Assembly (NCBI GenBank): GCA_900110395.1
Contig: FODP01000007.1
Location: 186,001-250,000 of the forward strand
Source: Rhodospirillales bacterium URHD0017
GTDB taxonomy: Bacteria; Pseudomonadota; Alphaproteobacteria; Reyranellales; Reyranellaceae
Direction of reading: 5' to 3'
DNA: 64,000 nucleotides
Shown here piece after piece: positions 32,896 through 40,577 of this stretch; within the stretch, counting starts at the first letter, position 1; each line of letters opens with the position of its first letter. A program made the translations under genes and the position numbers. Under the pieces are notes generated by a model. That model was not told where the DNA came from, made no database searches, and worked only from the letters and a program-made list of their open reading frames with translations.

Positions 32896-34866
32896 ATGAT
32901 TCCGGAGCTGGGTCACTTCGCCTTGATCCTCGCACTGGCGGTCGCGCTGGTGCAGGGCACGCTGCCGCTGGTTGGCGCCGCGCGCGGCGATGGTCGGCTG
33001 ATGGCGCTCGGCAGCACGGCGGCGCTCACCCAGGCGCTGCTGGTCGTCGTCGCCTTCGCGGCGCTCACGCAGGCCTACGTCACGTCGGACTTCTCCGTCG
33101 CCAACGTCGTCGCCAACTCGCATTCGGCCAAGCCGCTGGTCTACAAGATCTCCGGCGTGTGGGGGAACCACGAGGGCAGCATGCTCCTGTGGGCGCTGAT
33201 CCTCGCCGTGTTCGGCGCCGCCGTCGCCGTGTTCGGCGCCAACCTGCCCGACACGTTGCGCGCGCGCGTGCTCGCCATCCAGGCGCTGATCGGCGTGGGC
33301 TTCCTCGCCTTCCTGCTCTTCACGTCCAATCCCTTCGAGCGCCTGTCGCCGGCGCCGGCCGACGGCAACGGGCTCAATCCGCTGCTGCAGGATCCCGGCC
33401 TGGCCTTCCATCCGCCGCTGCTCTATCTCGGCTATGTTGGCTTCTCGGTGACCTACGCCTTTGCCATCGCCGCCCTGCTCGAAGGTCGCGTCGATCCGGC
33501 GTGGGCGCGCTGGGTGCGGCCGTGGACTCTGGCCGCCTGGTGTTTCCTCACCTTGGGCATCGCGCTCGGCTCGTGGTGGGCCTACTACATCCTCGGCTGG
33601 GGCGGCTTCTGGTTCTGGGATCCCGTCGAGAACGCCTCGCTGATGCCCTGGCTCGCCGGCACCGCGCTGCTGCACTCCGCCATCGTCGTCGAGAAGCGCG
33701 ACGCCCTGAAGAGCTGGACCGTGCTTCTGGCCATCCTCGCCTTTTCGCTGTCGCTGCTCGGCACCTTCCTGGTGCGCTCGGGCGTACTCACCTCGGTACA
33801 CGCCTTCGCCCAGGATCCCGCGCGCGGTCTCTATATCCTCGCCTTCCTGCTCACGGTCACGGGCGGCGGCCTGGCGCTCTACGCCTGGCGTGCACCGAAG
33901 CTCACCTCGAGCGGCCTTTTTCAGCCGGTCAGTCGCGAAGGCGCCCTGATCCTCAACAACCTGCTGCTCTGCACCCTTGCCGCCACGGTGCTTTTAGGCA
34001 CGCTCTACCCGCTGTTCCTCGACCTCCTGACCGGCAACAAGGTCTCGGTCGGCCCGCCCTTCTTCAACGCCACCTTCGTGCCGATCTGCGCGCCCTTGTT
34101 CGCCGCGCTCTGTGTCGGCCCGTTCCTGGGCTGGAAGCGCGCCGAGCTGTGGCCCGCGCTGCAGCAGCTGCGCGTTGCCTTCCTCGTGGCGGTGGTCGCC
34201 GCCATCGTCGCCGCCGTCGCCATCGACAGCCGCTCGACCCTGGCCGCCGTCGCCTTCGGCTTCGGCGTCTGGCTGATCGTGGGCAGCCTGGTCGAGTTCG
34301 TGGGGCGCCTGCGCCTTGGCCGCGCACCGTGGGCCGAGAGCCTGCGCCGGCTGCGCGCCACGCCGCGCGCGTCGCTCGGCATGACCATCTCGCATGCCGC
34401 CCTTGGCGTCGTCGTGCTCGGCGCGGTGGCGACCGGCGCCTGGCATCTCGAAGTGATCCAGACGCTCAAGCCCGGCGAGAAGACGCGCATCGCGAGCTAC
34501 GACATCACCCTGGTGCGCGTCGACAACGTGCAGGGCCCCAACTACGTCGCCGAGCGCGCCACCTTGGCGGTGACCGTCGGCGGCCGGCCGTTCACCGTGC
34601 TGGAGCCCGAGCGCCGCCTGTTCACGGTGCAGCGTCGCCAGGTCGCCGAGACCGCCATTCACAGCAACGGTTTCCGCGACCTGTACGCCGCCCTGGGCGA
34701 GGGGGATCGCAACGGCTGGGTGGTCCGGCTTTATCTCAACCCGCTGGCGCCGTGGATCTGGTTGGGTGCCGCGCTCTGCGCCTTCGGCGGCTTCGTCTCG
34801 CTCTCCGACCGCCGCCTGCGTATCGGTGCGCCCTCGCGCCGGCCGGCGGTGCAGGCGGCCGAATGA
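32896..34866 (+). CDS. ccmF: Heme lyase subunit CcmF
   Basis: A 656-residue polytopic protein of the heme ligation complex. GVWGNHEGSMLLWALIL near residue 90, the HPPLLYLGYVG segment, and the WWD motif WGGFWFWDPVENASLMPWL near residue 235 are diagnostic. The HSAIVVEKRDALKSWT segment has another heme-ligand histidine. The large C-terminal periplasmic part contains LEPERRLFTVQ. I take ATG 32896 because the conserved N-terminus (MIPELGHFALILALA) begins there, although an upstream in-frame start exists inside the ccmE end. Confidence 0.95.
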   Translation: MIPELGHFALILALAVALVQGTLPLVGAARGDGRLMALGSTAALTQALLVVVAFAALTQAYVTSDFSVANVVANSHSAKPLVYKISGVWGNHEGSMLLWALILAVFGAAVAVFGANLPDTLRARVLAIQALIGVGFLAFLLFTSNPFERLSPAPADGNGLNPLLQDPGLAFHPPLLYLGYVGFSVTYAFAIAALLEGRVDPAWARWVRPWTLAAWCFLTLGIALGSWWAYYILGWGGFWFWDPVENASLMPWLAGTALLHSAIVVEKRDALKSWTVLLAILAFSLSLLGTFLVRSGVLTSVHAFAQDPARGLYILAFLLTVTGGGLALYAWRAPKLTSSGLFQPVSREGALILNNLLLCTLAATVLLGTLYPLFLDLLTGNKVSVGPPFFNATFVPICAPLFAALCVGPFLGWKRAELWPALQQLRVAFLVAVVAAIVAAVAIDSRSTLAAVAFGFGVWLIVGSLVEFVGRLRLGRAPWAESLRRLRATPRASLGMTISHAALGVVVLGAVATGAWHLEVIQTLKPGEKTRIASYDITLVRVDNVQGPNYVAERATLAVTVGGRPFTVLEPERRLFTVQRRQVAETAIHSNGFRDLYAALGEGDRNGWVVRLYLNPLAPWIWLGAALCAFGGFVSLSDRRLRIGAPSRRPAVQAAE

Positions 34867-34906
34867 TCAAGCTCTTCTGGACCGGAAGACATGAGGGCTC
34901 CCGGCG

Positions 34907-35446
34907 ATGAGTCGCCGTCTCCTCTTCCTCCTGCCGCTCGCCACCCTGGCGCTGATGGCCGGCTTCTTTGCCTGGTCGCTGATGGCGGGCCGCGATCCCG
35001 CGTCGATCGGTTCGGTGATGGTCGGCCGCCCCGCGCCGCGCCTCGACGTGCGCGCGCTACGCGACGGCGACAAGCCGCTCACCGACGCGCTGCTGCGCAC
35101 CGGCAAGCCGACGATCGTCAATTTCTTTGCCAGCTGGTGCACGCCCTGCCTGGCCGAGCATCCCCTGTTCACGCGGCTCGCCCGGCGCGACGGCGCGGTC
35201 ATCGTCGGCATTGCCTGGAAGAACAAGCCCGAAGAGGCGCGCGCCTGGCTGGCCAAGCTCGGCGATCCCTTCCTCTACGCCGGTCAGGATTTCGATGGCC
35301 GCACCGGTATCGACTGGGGCCTGAGCGGCGTGCCCGAGACCTACCTGGTCGACGGCAACGGCATCGTGCGCTTCCATTTCCGCGGCCCGATCACCGAAAA
35401 GGACGTGCGCGACACCATCCTGCCCTTCCTGAAGAGTGGCGCGTGA
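34907..35446 (+). CDS. ccmG: Thiol:disulfide interchange protein CcmG/DsbE
   Basis: A 179-residue membrane-tethered thioredoxin-like protein that reduces apocytochrome cysteines. One N-terminal anchor (LFLLPLATLALMAGFFAWSL) is followed by IVNFFASWCTPCLAEHP, with the WCTPC active site near residue 80, and GVPETYLVDGNGIVRFHFRG carrying the cis-proline region. The TGA overlaps the ccmH ATG (TGATG). Confidence 0.95.
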   Translation: MSRRLLFLLPLATLALMAGFFAWSLMAGRDPASIGSVMVGRPAPRLDVRALRDGDKPLTDALLRTGKPTIVNFFASWCTPCLAEHPLFTRLARRDGAVIVGIAWKNKPEEARAWLAKLGDPFLYAGQDFDGRTGIDWGLSGVPETYLVDGNGIVRFHFRGPITEKDVRDTILPFLKSGA

Positions 35447-36102
35447 TGCGGCTTCTCGCACCCTGTCATCCCGAGGGCGAAGCCCGAGGGACCTTTGAGG
35501 CCACGGGAAAGGTCCCTCGCTGGGCTCGGGATGACAGCAAATGGTGGCGCACGCTGTGCGTCATGATCGTGATGCTTTGCTCTTTGCCGGCCCTCGCCGT
35601 CGACCCGTCGGAGATGCTGAAGGATCCGGCGCTGGAGGCGCGGGCGAGGGAGCTCGGCCAGACGCTGCGTTGCGTCGTCTGCCAGAACCAGTCGATCGAC
35701 GATTCGGCCGCCGAGGTGGCGCGCGACATGCGCCGCGCCGTGCGCGAGCGGCTGAGCGCCGGCGACAGCGACGCCCAGGTCTACGATTTCATGGTCGCAC
35801 GCTACGGCGACTACGTGCTGCTGAAGCCACCCTTCAAGCTCGGGACGCTGGTGCTGTGGCTGGGCGCGCCGCTGCTGCTGCTGATCGCGGCAAGCGCGAT
35901 CCTGCTGACGGCCTTGCGCCGCCGCGTCATGGCGCCCTTGCCGCCGCTGAGCGATGAAGAGCGCGAACGGCTCAGATCGTTGTTGGGACGCGACGGCGAC
36001 GCCGTCGCCCCGAGCGAAGCGCAGCGTAGTCGAGGGGGCTTGCCTGGATCCAACAAGGTCTCTCCGCTCGGGCCTTCGGCCCGCGGTCGAGACGACGCGT
36101 AG
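35446..36102 (+). CDS. ccmH: Cytochrome c maturation protein CcmH with repeat-derived ends
   Basis: A 218-residue CcmH. The core is standard: LRCVVCQNQSIDDSAAEVA with the redox motif near residue 86, then VRERLSAGDSDAQVYDFMVA, RYGDYVLLKPPF and a C-terminal helix. Both ends are unusual. Residues about 7-30 are encoded by a family A palindrome (35464-35536), placed before the export signal VMIVMLCSLPALA. The last 35 or so residues (GDAVAPSEAQRSRGGLPG onward) come from another GC-rich repeat. If translation instead starts at ATG 35563, the palindrome would be untranslated leader and the protein 179 residues. The ATG at 35446 keeps coupling to ccmG. Confidence 0.88.
   Translation: MRLLAPCHPEGEARGTFEATGKVPRWARDDSKWWRTLCVMIVMLCSLPALAVDPSEMLKDPALEARARELGQTLRCVVCQNQSIDDSAAEVARDMRRAVRERLSAGDSDAQVYDFMVARYGDYVLLKPPFKLGTLVLWLGAPLLLLIAASAILLTALRRRVMAPLPPLSDEERERLRSLLGRDGDAVAPSEAQRSRGGLPGSNKVSPLGPSARGRDDA
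35464..35536. repeat. Family A palindrome inside the 5' end of ccmH
   Basis: Arms at 35464-35496 and 35508-35536 (TGTCATCCCGAG and AAAGGTCCCTCG parts) form a long imperfect hairpin. The element is open in the ccmH frame, so it either encodes extra residues before the signal sequence or lies in the leader. It shares its core with the palindrome at 3505-3563. Confidence 0.85.
36003..36098. repeat. GC-rich repeat fragment at the 3' end of ccmH
   Basis: CCCCGAGCGAAGCGCAG, then AAGGTCTCTCCGCTCGGGCC and GTCGAGACGACGCG, has the look of a dispersed intergenic repeat related to family A but not identical. It encodes the low-complexity C-terminal tail of CcmH and supplies the stop region. Confidence 0.55.
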
Positions 36103-36107
36103 CGTCG

Positions 36108-37349
36108 ATGCTGGAATTCCTCCTCGCGCTTCTCACCACGGCGACGGTCGGAACGCTGCTGATCCCTCTGCTGCGCGCGCGCGTGACCTCGACTAGTCGC
36201 TTCGAGGGCGAGCTCGCGATCTATCGCGACCAGCTTGCCGAGATCGAGCGCGAGCGCGCTGGCGGTGCCCTGAGCGAGAACGAGGCGGCAGCGGCGCGGC
36301 TGGAGATCGAACGCCGTATCCTCGCCGCGGACGCGGCCGCAAAGACGACAGCCGCGCCACCCGATGCCTTGCATCGCGTGCTGCCGCCCGCGCTTGCTCT
36401 GGCGATCCCGTTGCTGGCCCTCGGCTTCTATCTGAAGGTCGGCCATCCCGGTGTGCCCGCTGCGCCTTTTGTTGCTGGCTCAAAGCCGCCGGCCGAACAG
36501 GCGTTGGACATTGCGCAACTGGTCGCCCAGGCGCGCGCCCGCGTCGCCGCCGAGCCGACCAACGCCGACGCACAGTCGGCCCTGGGCGAGGCGTTGACGC
36601 TCGAGGCTGACGGCACGGTCACTCCGGCCGCTGTCGAGGCCTTCAACCAGGCGCTTGCCCTGCGACCGGACGATCCGCGCTCTCTCTACTATCTCGGCCT
36701 GCACGACGCGCAGTCGGGCGACAGCGCCGCCGCGCTGAAGCGTTGGCAGGAGCTCGAAGCTAAAAGCCCGCCCAACGCGCCGTTCCTGACCGTGCTGCGC
36801 GCGGAGATGGCGCGCGTCGCCCAGGCCGCGGGCCTGCCCGCCAACACGACCATGCCGCAGCCCTCGCGCGAGCAACAGGAGGCGATGGCGGCGCTGACGC
36901 CCGAGCAGCGCCAACAGGCGATCCGCGGCATGGTCGAGGGCCTGGCCGCGCGCATGAAGGAGAACCCGCAGGATCGCGGCGGCTGGCTGCGGCTCGCCAA
37001 CGCCTGGAAGGTGCTGGGCGACAATGCCGGCGCCGTCGATGCCTACGCCAAGGCCGATGCGCTCGGTCCCGTCGATGCCCGCGTGCTGGCCGACTGGGCC
37101 GAGTCGCACGTGCGCGGCCTCAAGCCTGGCGAGCCGCCGTCGCCCGCTGCGGTCGCGGTGCTCGAGCGCCTGGAGAAGGCGGAGCCGCGCAATGGCCTCG
37201 CGCTGTTCTATCTCGGCGCGGCGTCGTTCGCCGCCGGTGACAAGCCCGCCGCCGCCCGGCGCTGGAAGACGCTGCTCGCACTTCTGCCAGCTGATGCACC
37301 GATCCGAGCCATGCTGGAAGAACGTATCAAAGCCGCCGACTCTCCATAG
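36108..37349 (+). CDS. ccmI: Apocytochrome chaperone CcmI (TPR protein)
   Basis: A 413-residue protein. Two membrane helices near residues 3-22 and 95-108 flank a cytosolic loop (YRDQLAEIERERAGGALSEN), the classic CcmI-1 module. The periplasmic part contains TPR units such as AFNQALALRPDDPRSLYYLG and GWLRLANAWKVLGDNAGAVD, which hold the C-terminus of apocytochrome c during heme attachment. It starts five bases after the ccmH stop and ends the ccm operon. The last repeats (NGLALFYLGAASFAAGDKPA) are complete. Confidence 0.92.
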   Translation: MLEFLLALLTTATVGTLLIPLLRARVTSTSRFEGELAIYRDQLAEIERERAGGALSENEAAAARLEIERRILAADAAAKTTAAPPDALHRVLPPALALAIPLLALGFYLKVGHPGVPAAPFVAGSKPPAEQALDIAQLVAQARARVAAEPTNADAQSALGEALTLEADGTVTPAAVEAFNQALALRPDDPRSLYYLGLHDAQSGDSAAALKRWQELEAKSPPNAPFLTVLRAEMARVAQAAGLPANTTMPQPSREQQEAMAALTPEQRQQAIRGMVEGLAARMKENPQDRGGWLRLANAWKVLGDNAGAVDAYAKADALGPVDARVLADWAESHVRGLKPGEPPSPAAVAVLERLEKAEPRNGLALFYLGAASFAAGDKPAAARRWKTLLALLPADAPIRAMLEERIKAADSP

Positions 37350-37415
37350 TAAACTGCACACACCTCGCCTTTTGTCGGCAAAGGCGCAATTCTTTGCATT
37401 GACCCCCTCTGGAGG

Positions 37416-37457
37416 TGCGCAATGCCACTTTCGCGGGGTGTGCGCATTGTCACTTTC
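37416..37457 (+). promoter_or_regulatory. Tandem 17-bp direct repeats upstream of a cyclase gene
   Basis: TGCGCAATGCCACTTTC at 37416-37432 and TGCGCATTGTCACTTTC at 37441-37457 differ at two positions and start 25 bases apart, about 2.4 helical turns. They lie in the 183-base gap between ccmI and the cyclase-TPR gene. They look like tandem operator sites. The regulator is unknown. Confidence 0.5.
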
Positions 37458-37532
37458 TTGTCCTGCCTTGTTTGCTATCGTCAATAAGGAGAGCCGTTTG
37501 GCGCGGCGCGCACGCGGTTCGGTGGGGTCCAA

Positions 37533-39320
37533 ATGGCAGAGCTCGATCTGTCCGAGTTTCGGTCAGAACATCATGTCGCGTGGGCCAAGCGCGCGGTCCT
37601 GCTCGTCGACATCGTCGGCTCTGTTCGCCTCATCGAACAGGATGAAGTGGGCGTCATCAGCCATTGGCTGGATTTCGTCGACCATGTGAAGAAGCGCATC
37701 GTGCCGAGCCACAATGGCCGCTTCGTCAAGAGCCTGGGCGACGGCATGCTGCTCGACTTCGCTGACGTGCGCTCGGGCGTGTCGGCGGCACTCGCCATCC
37801 AGCAGGAACGCCATCGCGCCAACACGGCCCGCGCCGCCGACCGCCAGATCATGCTGCGCACCGGCATGGAGGTCAGCGACGTCATCATCGGCGCCAACGA
37901 CGTGCTGGGCCGCGGCGTCAATCTTGCCGCCCGCTTGATGAGCCTCGCCGGCCCCGGCGAGATCGTCGTGTCGCAACATGTGCGCGACGGCCTCACCGCC
38001 AACCTCGATGCCGACATCGAGGACCTGGGCGACTGCTACGTGCGCGGCCTTCCCGATCCGGTCCGCGCCTATCGCGTCGGTCCGCCCGGTCCGCAGCCGA
38101 AGGTGGACACCGAGAGCTTCGACGATCTCGCACCGTCGATCGCTGTCGTGCCCTTCGCCTCGCGCAGTGCGGCGACCGACCAGGGCGTGATCGGCGAGAT
38201 CCTGGCCGAGGAAGTGATCCGCCGCCTGTCGCAGTCGGCTTATCTCAAGGTCGTGTCTCGGCTGTCGACCACCGCCTTCTCCGGCCGCGCCGCCTCGCTG
38301 CAGGAGATCAGCGCCCATCTCGGCGCCGACTACGTACTGTCGGGCGCCTATCGCGCCGGCGGGACGCGGCTCAAGCTCGATGTCGAGCTGGCCGAGGCCA
38401 AGACCGGCCGCGTCCTGTGGTCCGAGAGCCTGGACGACGATCTCGCGGGCATCGTCTCGGGCGAGCAGGAACTGATAGGCCGCCTGATCGCCGCCGTCGG
38501 CGCCGCGGTGACGGCGCGCGAAGTGCAGCGCTCGCGTTCCCAGCCGCTGCCGACGCTCAAGGCCTACACGCTGATGATGGGGGCCGTCAGCCTGATGCAT
38601 CGTCTGTCGGTGCCCGACTTCGAGGAATCGCATCGGCTCCTGCAGGCGCTGATCGATCGCGGCGTGCGCCATCCCCTGCCGATCGCCTGGCTCGGCAATT
38701 GGCATGTGCTGCGCGTCCAGCAGGGCTGGTCGGACGACGCGCAGCGCGACACCTATCTCGCGTTGGAATGCACCAAGCGCGCCCTCGACATGGATCCCGA
38801 CAATTCGCTGGCGCTCGCCATCAACGGCTTCGTGCACGTCAACCTCCTGAAGAAGTTTGACGTCGCCCTGGACTCCTACGAACGAGCGCTGGCCGCCAAC
38901 CCCAGCAACGCCTTTGCCTGCCTGCTCAAGGGCACGTTGCATGCCTTCAAGAGCGAGGGTGACCAGGCGATCGAGTACGCCGAACGCGCGCTGTCGCTGT
39001 CGCCGCTCGATCCGCACCGCTACTTCTACGATTCGCTCGCGGCCACCGCTGCCATCGCCGCTGGCCGCTACCAGCGCGCGCTCGAACTCGCGCAGCAGTC
39101 GCTGCGCGCCAACCGCAAGCACACCTCGACCTGGCGCTCCATGACGGTGGCGCAGTGGCAGCTTGGCCGCTTCGACGAGTCGCGCCGGTCGGCGCAGGAA
39201 CTCCTGAAGCTGCAGCCCTCCTTGACGGTCAGCGGATGGCTCAGGGCCTCGCCGGCCGCCGGCTATGCGATCGGCCGCCTCGCGGCGGACGTCATGCGTA
39301 AAGCGGGGATTCCAGAGTGA
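37533..39320 (+). CDS. Adenylate/guanylate cyclase with C-terminal TPR domain
   Basis: A 595-residue soluble protein. The N-terminal class III cyclase domain (about 15-190) shows VLLVDIVGSVRLIEQDE, GRFVKSLGDGMLLDF and LGRGVNLAARLMSLAGPGEI. A middle TolB-like segment follows (IAVVPFASRSAATDQGVIGE, EEVIRRLSQSAYLKVVSRLS, LGADYVLSGAYRAGGTRLKL), then TPR units from about 390 to the end, for example SLALAINGFVHVNLLKKFDV and LDSYERALAANPSNAFACLL. This cyclase-TolB-TPR layout is common in rhizobia and relatives; the TPR part probably senses a partner protein. Directly upstream are tandem direct repeats. The PAP2/subtilase pair follows 30 bases downstream. Confidence 0.9.
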   Translation: MAELDLSEFRSEHHVAWAKRAVLLVDIVGSVRLIEQDEVGVISHWLDFVDHVKKRIVPSHNGRFVKSLGDGMLLDFADVRSGVSAALAIQQERHRANTARAADRQIMLRTGMEVSDVIIGANDVLGRGVNLAARLMSLAGPGEIVVSQHVRDGLTANLDADIEDLGDCYVRGLPDPVRAYRVGPPGPQPKVDTESFDDLAPSIAVVPFASRSAATDQGVIGEILAEEVIRRLSQSAYLKVVSRLSTTAFSGRAASLQEISAHLGADYVLSGAYRAGGTRLKLDVELAEAKTGRVLWSESLDDDLAGIVSGEQELIGRLIAAVGAAVTAREVQRSRSQPLPTLKAYTLMMGAVSLMHRLSVPDFEESHRLLQALIDRGVRHPLPIAWLGNWHVLRVQQGWSDDAQRDTYLALECTKRALDMDPDNSLALAINGFVHVNLLKKFDVALDSYERALAANPSNAFACLLKGTLHAFKSEGDQAIEYAERALSLSPLDPHRYFYDSLAATAAIAAGRYQRALELAQQSLRANRKHTSTWRSMTVAQWQLGRFDESRRSAQELLKLQPSLTVSGWLRASPAAGYAIGRLAADVMRKAGIPE

Positions 39321-39350
39321 AGCGTTGAACGTTCTCTAGGGGAGAGCATC

Positions 39351-40544
39351 ATGGCGACGGAAGGATATCTTGGTGGGCTCGGTGGCCTTGGTGGCCTGGG
39401 CGGGCTCGGTGGTCTCGGTGGCTTGGGCGGTCTGGGCGGCCTGGGTGGACTGGGCGGCTTGGGCGGTCTCGGCGGTTTGGGTGGCCTTGGCGGGCTGGGC
39501 GGCCTCGCGCCGCTCAACTCGGCGGCCGCCGCGGCGGCGCTGATCACCACCCGCGACGGCATCGTCGGGCAGTGGAACCAGCCGACGGGCGGCGAGCCCG
39601 CCAACCTGCCGCTCGAGACGCCGGACAACATGAAGCGCTGGGAGGCCTGGTGCCGGGCCAGCGTCATCGACTTCGAGCTGATGTCCAAGCTCGGCTTCGC
39701 GCGGGCGGCCGGCAACATGTCGATCCGCCATCTCGACGATACCGGTCCGGCGTACCAGGCCCTGATCACGGTCTCGCGTCCCACCGAGATCCAGTTCCGC
39801 AACTACCTGGCGTTCCTGAACAGCTACGCCGACCTGCGTCCGGACCGGGCCACCGAGATCATGACCCAGATGAACGGCGGGCTCACCTTCATCAGCTCGA
39901 TCCCGTTCCTCCATCCGGCGCGCACGCCCTACACGCTGGAGCTCCTGGCGGCGTCGCAGCGGCTGGCGAACTTCTGCCACATGCGGCTCAAGCAGGCGCT
40001 GGCCAGCCGGCGGCCCAACGAATATTCGCCGCAGGTCCAGCCGATCCTGCTGACGCCCTCGCACAGCGCCTTTCCGAGCGGCCACGCCACCGAGGCCTTT
40101 GCGGCGGCGATGGTGCTGCTCGCGCTGCTCAGGGCGTCCGGCCTCCGGCCCTACAGCGAGACCGGCTGGGAGGAGCAGCTGATCCGGGTGGCCAACCGCA
40201 TCGCCGTCAACCGCACCATCGCGGGCGTGCACTTTCCGGTCGACAGCGCCGCCGGTGCCGTGATCGGCATGACGCTGGGCACCTACCTGGCGCAGCGCTG
40301 TCAGGTCCCGGCCACGCCCACCACCGCGACATTGCCCTACGACGCCTACACATTCGTTGGCCCCAGTTTCCCGGACGGAGGCGGACCCATGGCCGACGGC
40401 GACTTCTACTGGACCCTCTACTACACGGTGGGATCAGGCCAGCAGGCCCCGGGCCCCTATGTGACGCGGACCTCGGGAACTTCGGTGAGGCACAACCCGC
40501 TGCTCTACTGGCTATGGGGCAAGGCCCTGGCCGAGTGGACCTGA
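39351..40544 (+). CDS. PAP2/vanadium haloperoxidase superfamily protein with (LGG)15 N-terminus
   Basis: A 397-residue protein. After MATEGY come fifteen perfect Leu-Gly-Gly triplets (residues 7-51). The C-terminal domain carries the PAP2/vanadium haloperoxidase signature: K-X6-RP in KQALASRRP near residue 221, FPSGHATEAFAA near 243, and NRTIAGVHFPVDSAAG near 290, with the catalytic histidines. No signal peptide or membrane helix bundle is evident, so it fits the soluble haloperoxidase-like branch better than membrane lipid phosphatases. GGGGAGAGCATC precedes ATG 39351. It sits between a cyclase-TPR gene and a subtilase. The role of the Gly/Leu repeat is unknown; polyglycine-type helices or aggregation are possibilities. 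Confidence 0.82.
   Translation: MATEGYLGGLGGLGGLGGLGGLGGLGGLGGLGGLGGLGGLGGLGGLGGLGGLAPLNSAAAAAALITTRDGIVGQWNQPTGGEPANLPLETPDNMKRWEAWCRASVIDFELMSKLGFARAAGNMSIRHLDDTGPAYQALITVSRPTEIQFRNYLAFLNSYADLRPDRATEIMTQMNGGLTFISSIPFLHPARTPYTLELLAASQRLANFCHMRLKQALASRRPNEYSPQVQPILLTPSHSAFPSGHATEAFAAAMVLLALLRASGLRPYSETGWEEQLIRVANRIAVNRTIAGVHFPVDSAAGAVIGMTLGTYLAQRCQVPATPTTATLPYDAYTFVGPSFPDGGGPMADGDFYWTLYYTVGSGQQAPGPYVTRTSGTSVRHNPLLYWLWGKALAEWT
39369..39503 (+). repeat. 15 tandem 9-bp units encoding Leu-Gly-Gly
   Basis: Fifteen codon triplets for Leu-Gly-Gly. The protein repeat is perfect, but synonymous codons vary freely (CTT, CTC, CTG and TTG for Leu; GGT, GGC, GGG and GGA for Gly). The DNA is therefore not a fresh slippage array; the amino acid pattern appears to be kept by selection. 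Confidence 0.95.
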
Positions 40545-40577
40545 CGCATCCGCATCATGCTGACCGAAGAGGTTCCC

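Noticed and set aside
37498..37532. TTG after AAGGAG as the start of the cyclase-TPR gene
   Set aside because: It is out of frame with the cyclase domain (35 bases before ATG 37533).
39263..39802. Minus-strand frame with a Pro-rich (PPRPPKPP) repeat
   Set aside because: It is the complement of the (LGG)15 coding repeat; the plus frame has conserved catalytic motifs and a ribosome-binding site.
40557..40577. Earlier ATG as the subtilase start
   Set aside because: GAAGAGG sits five bases before ATG 40578, while no site precedes 40557.
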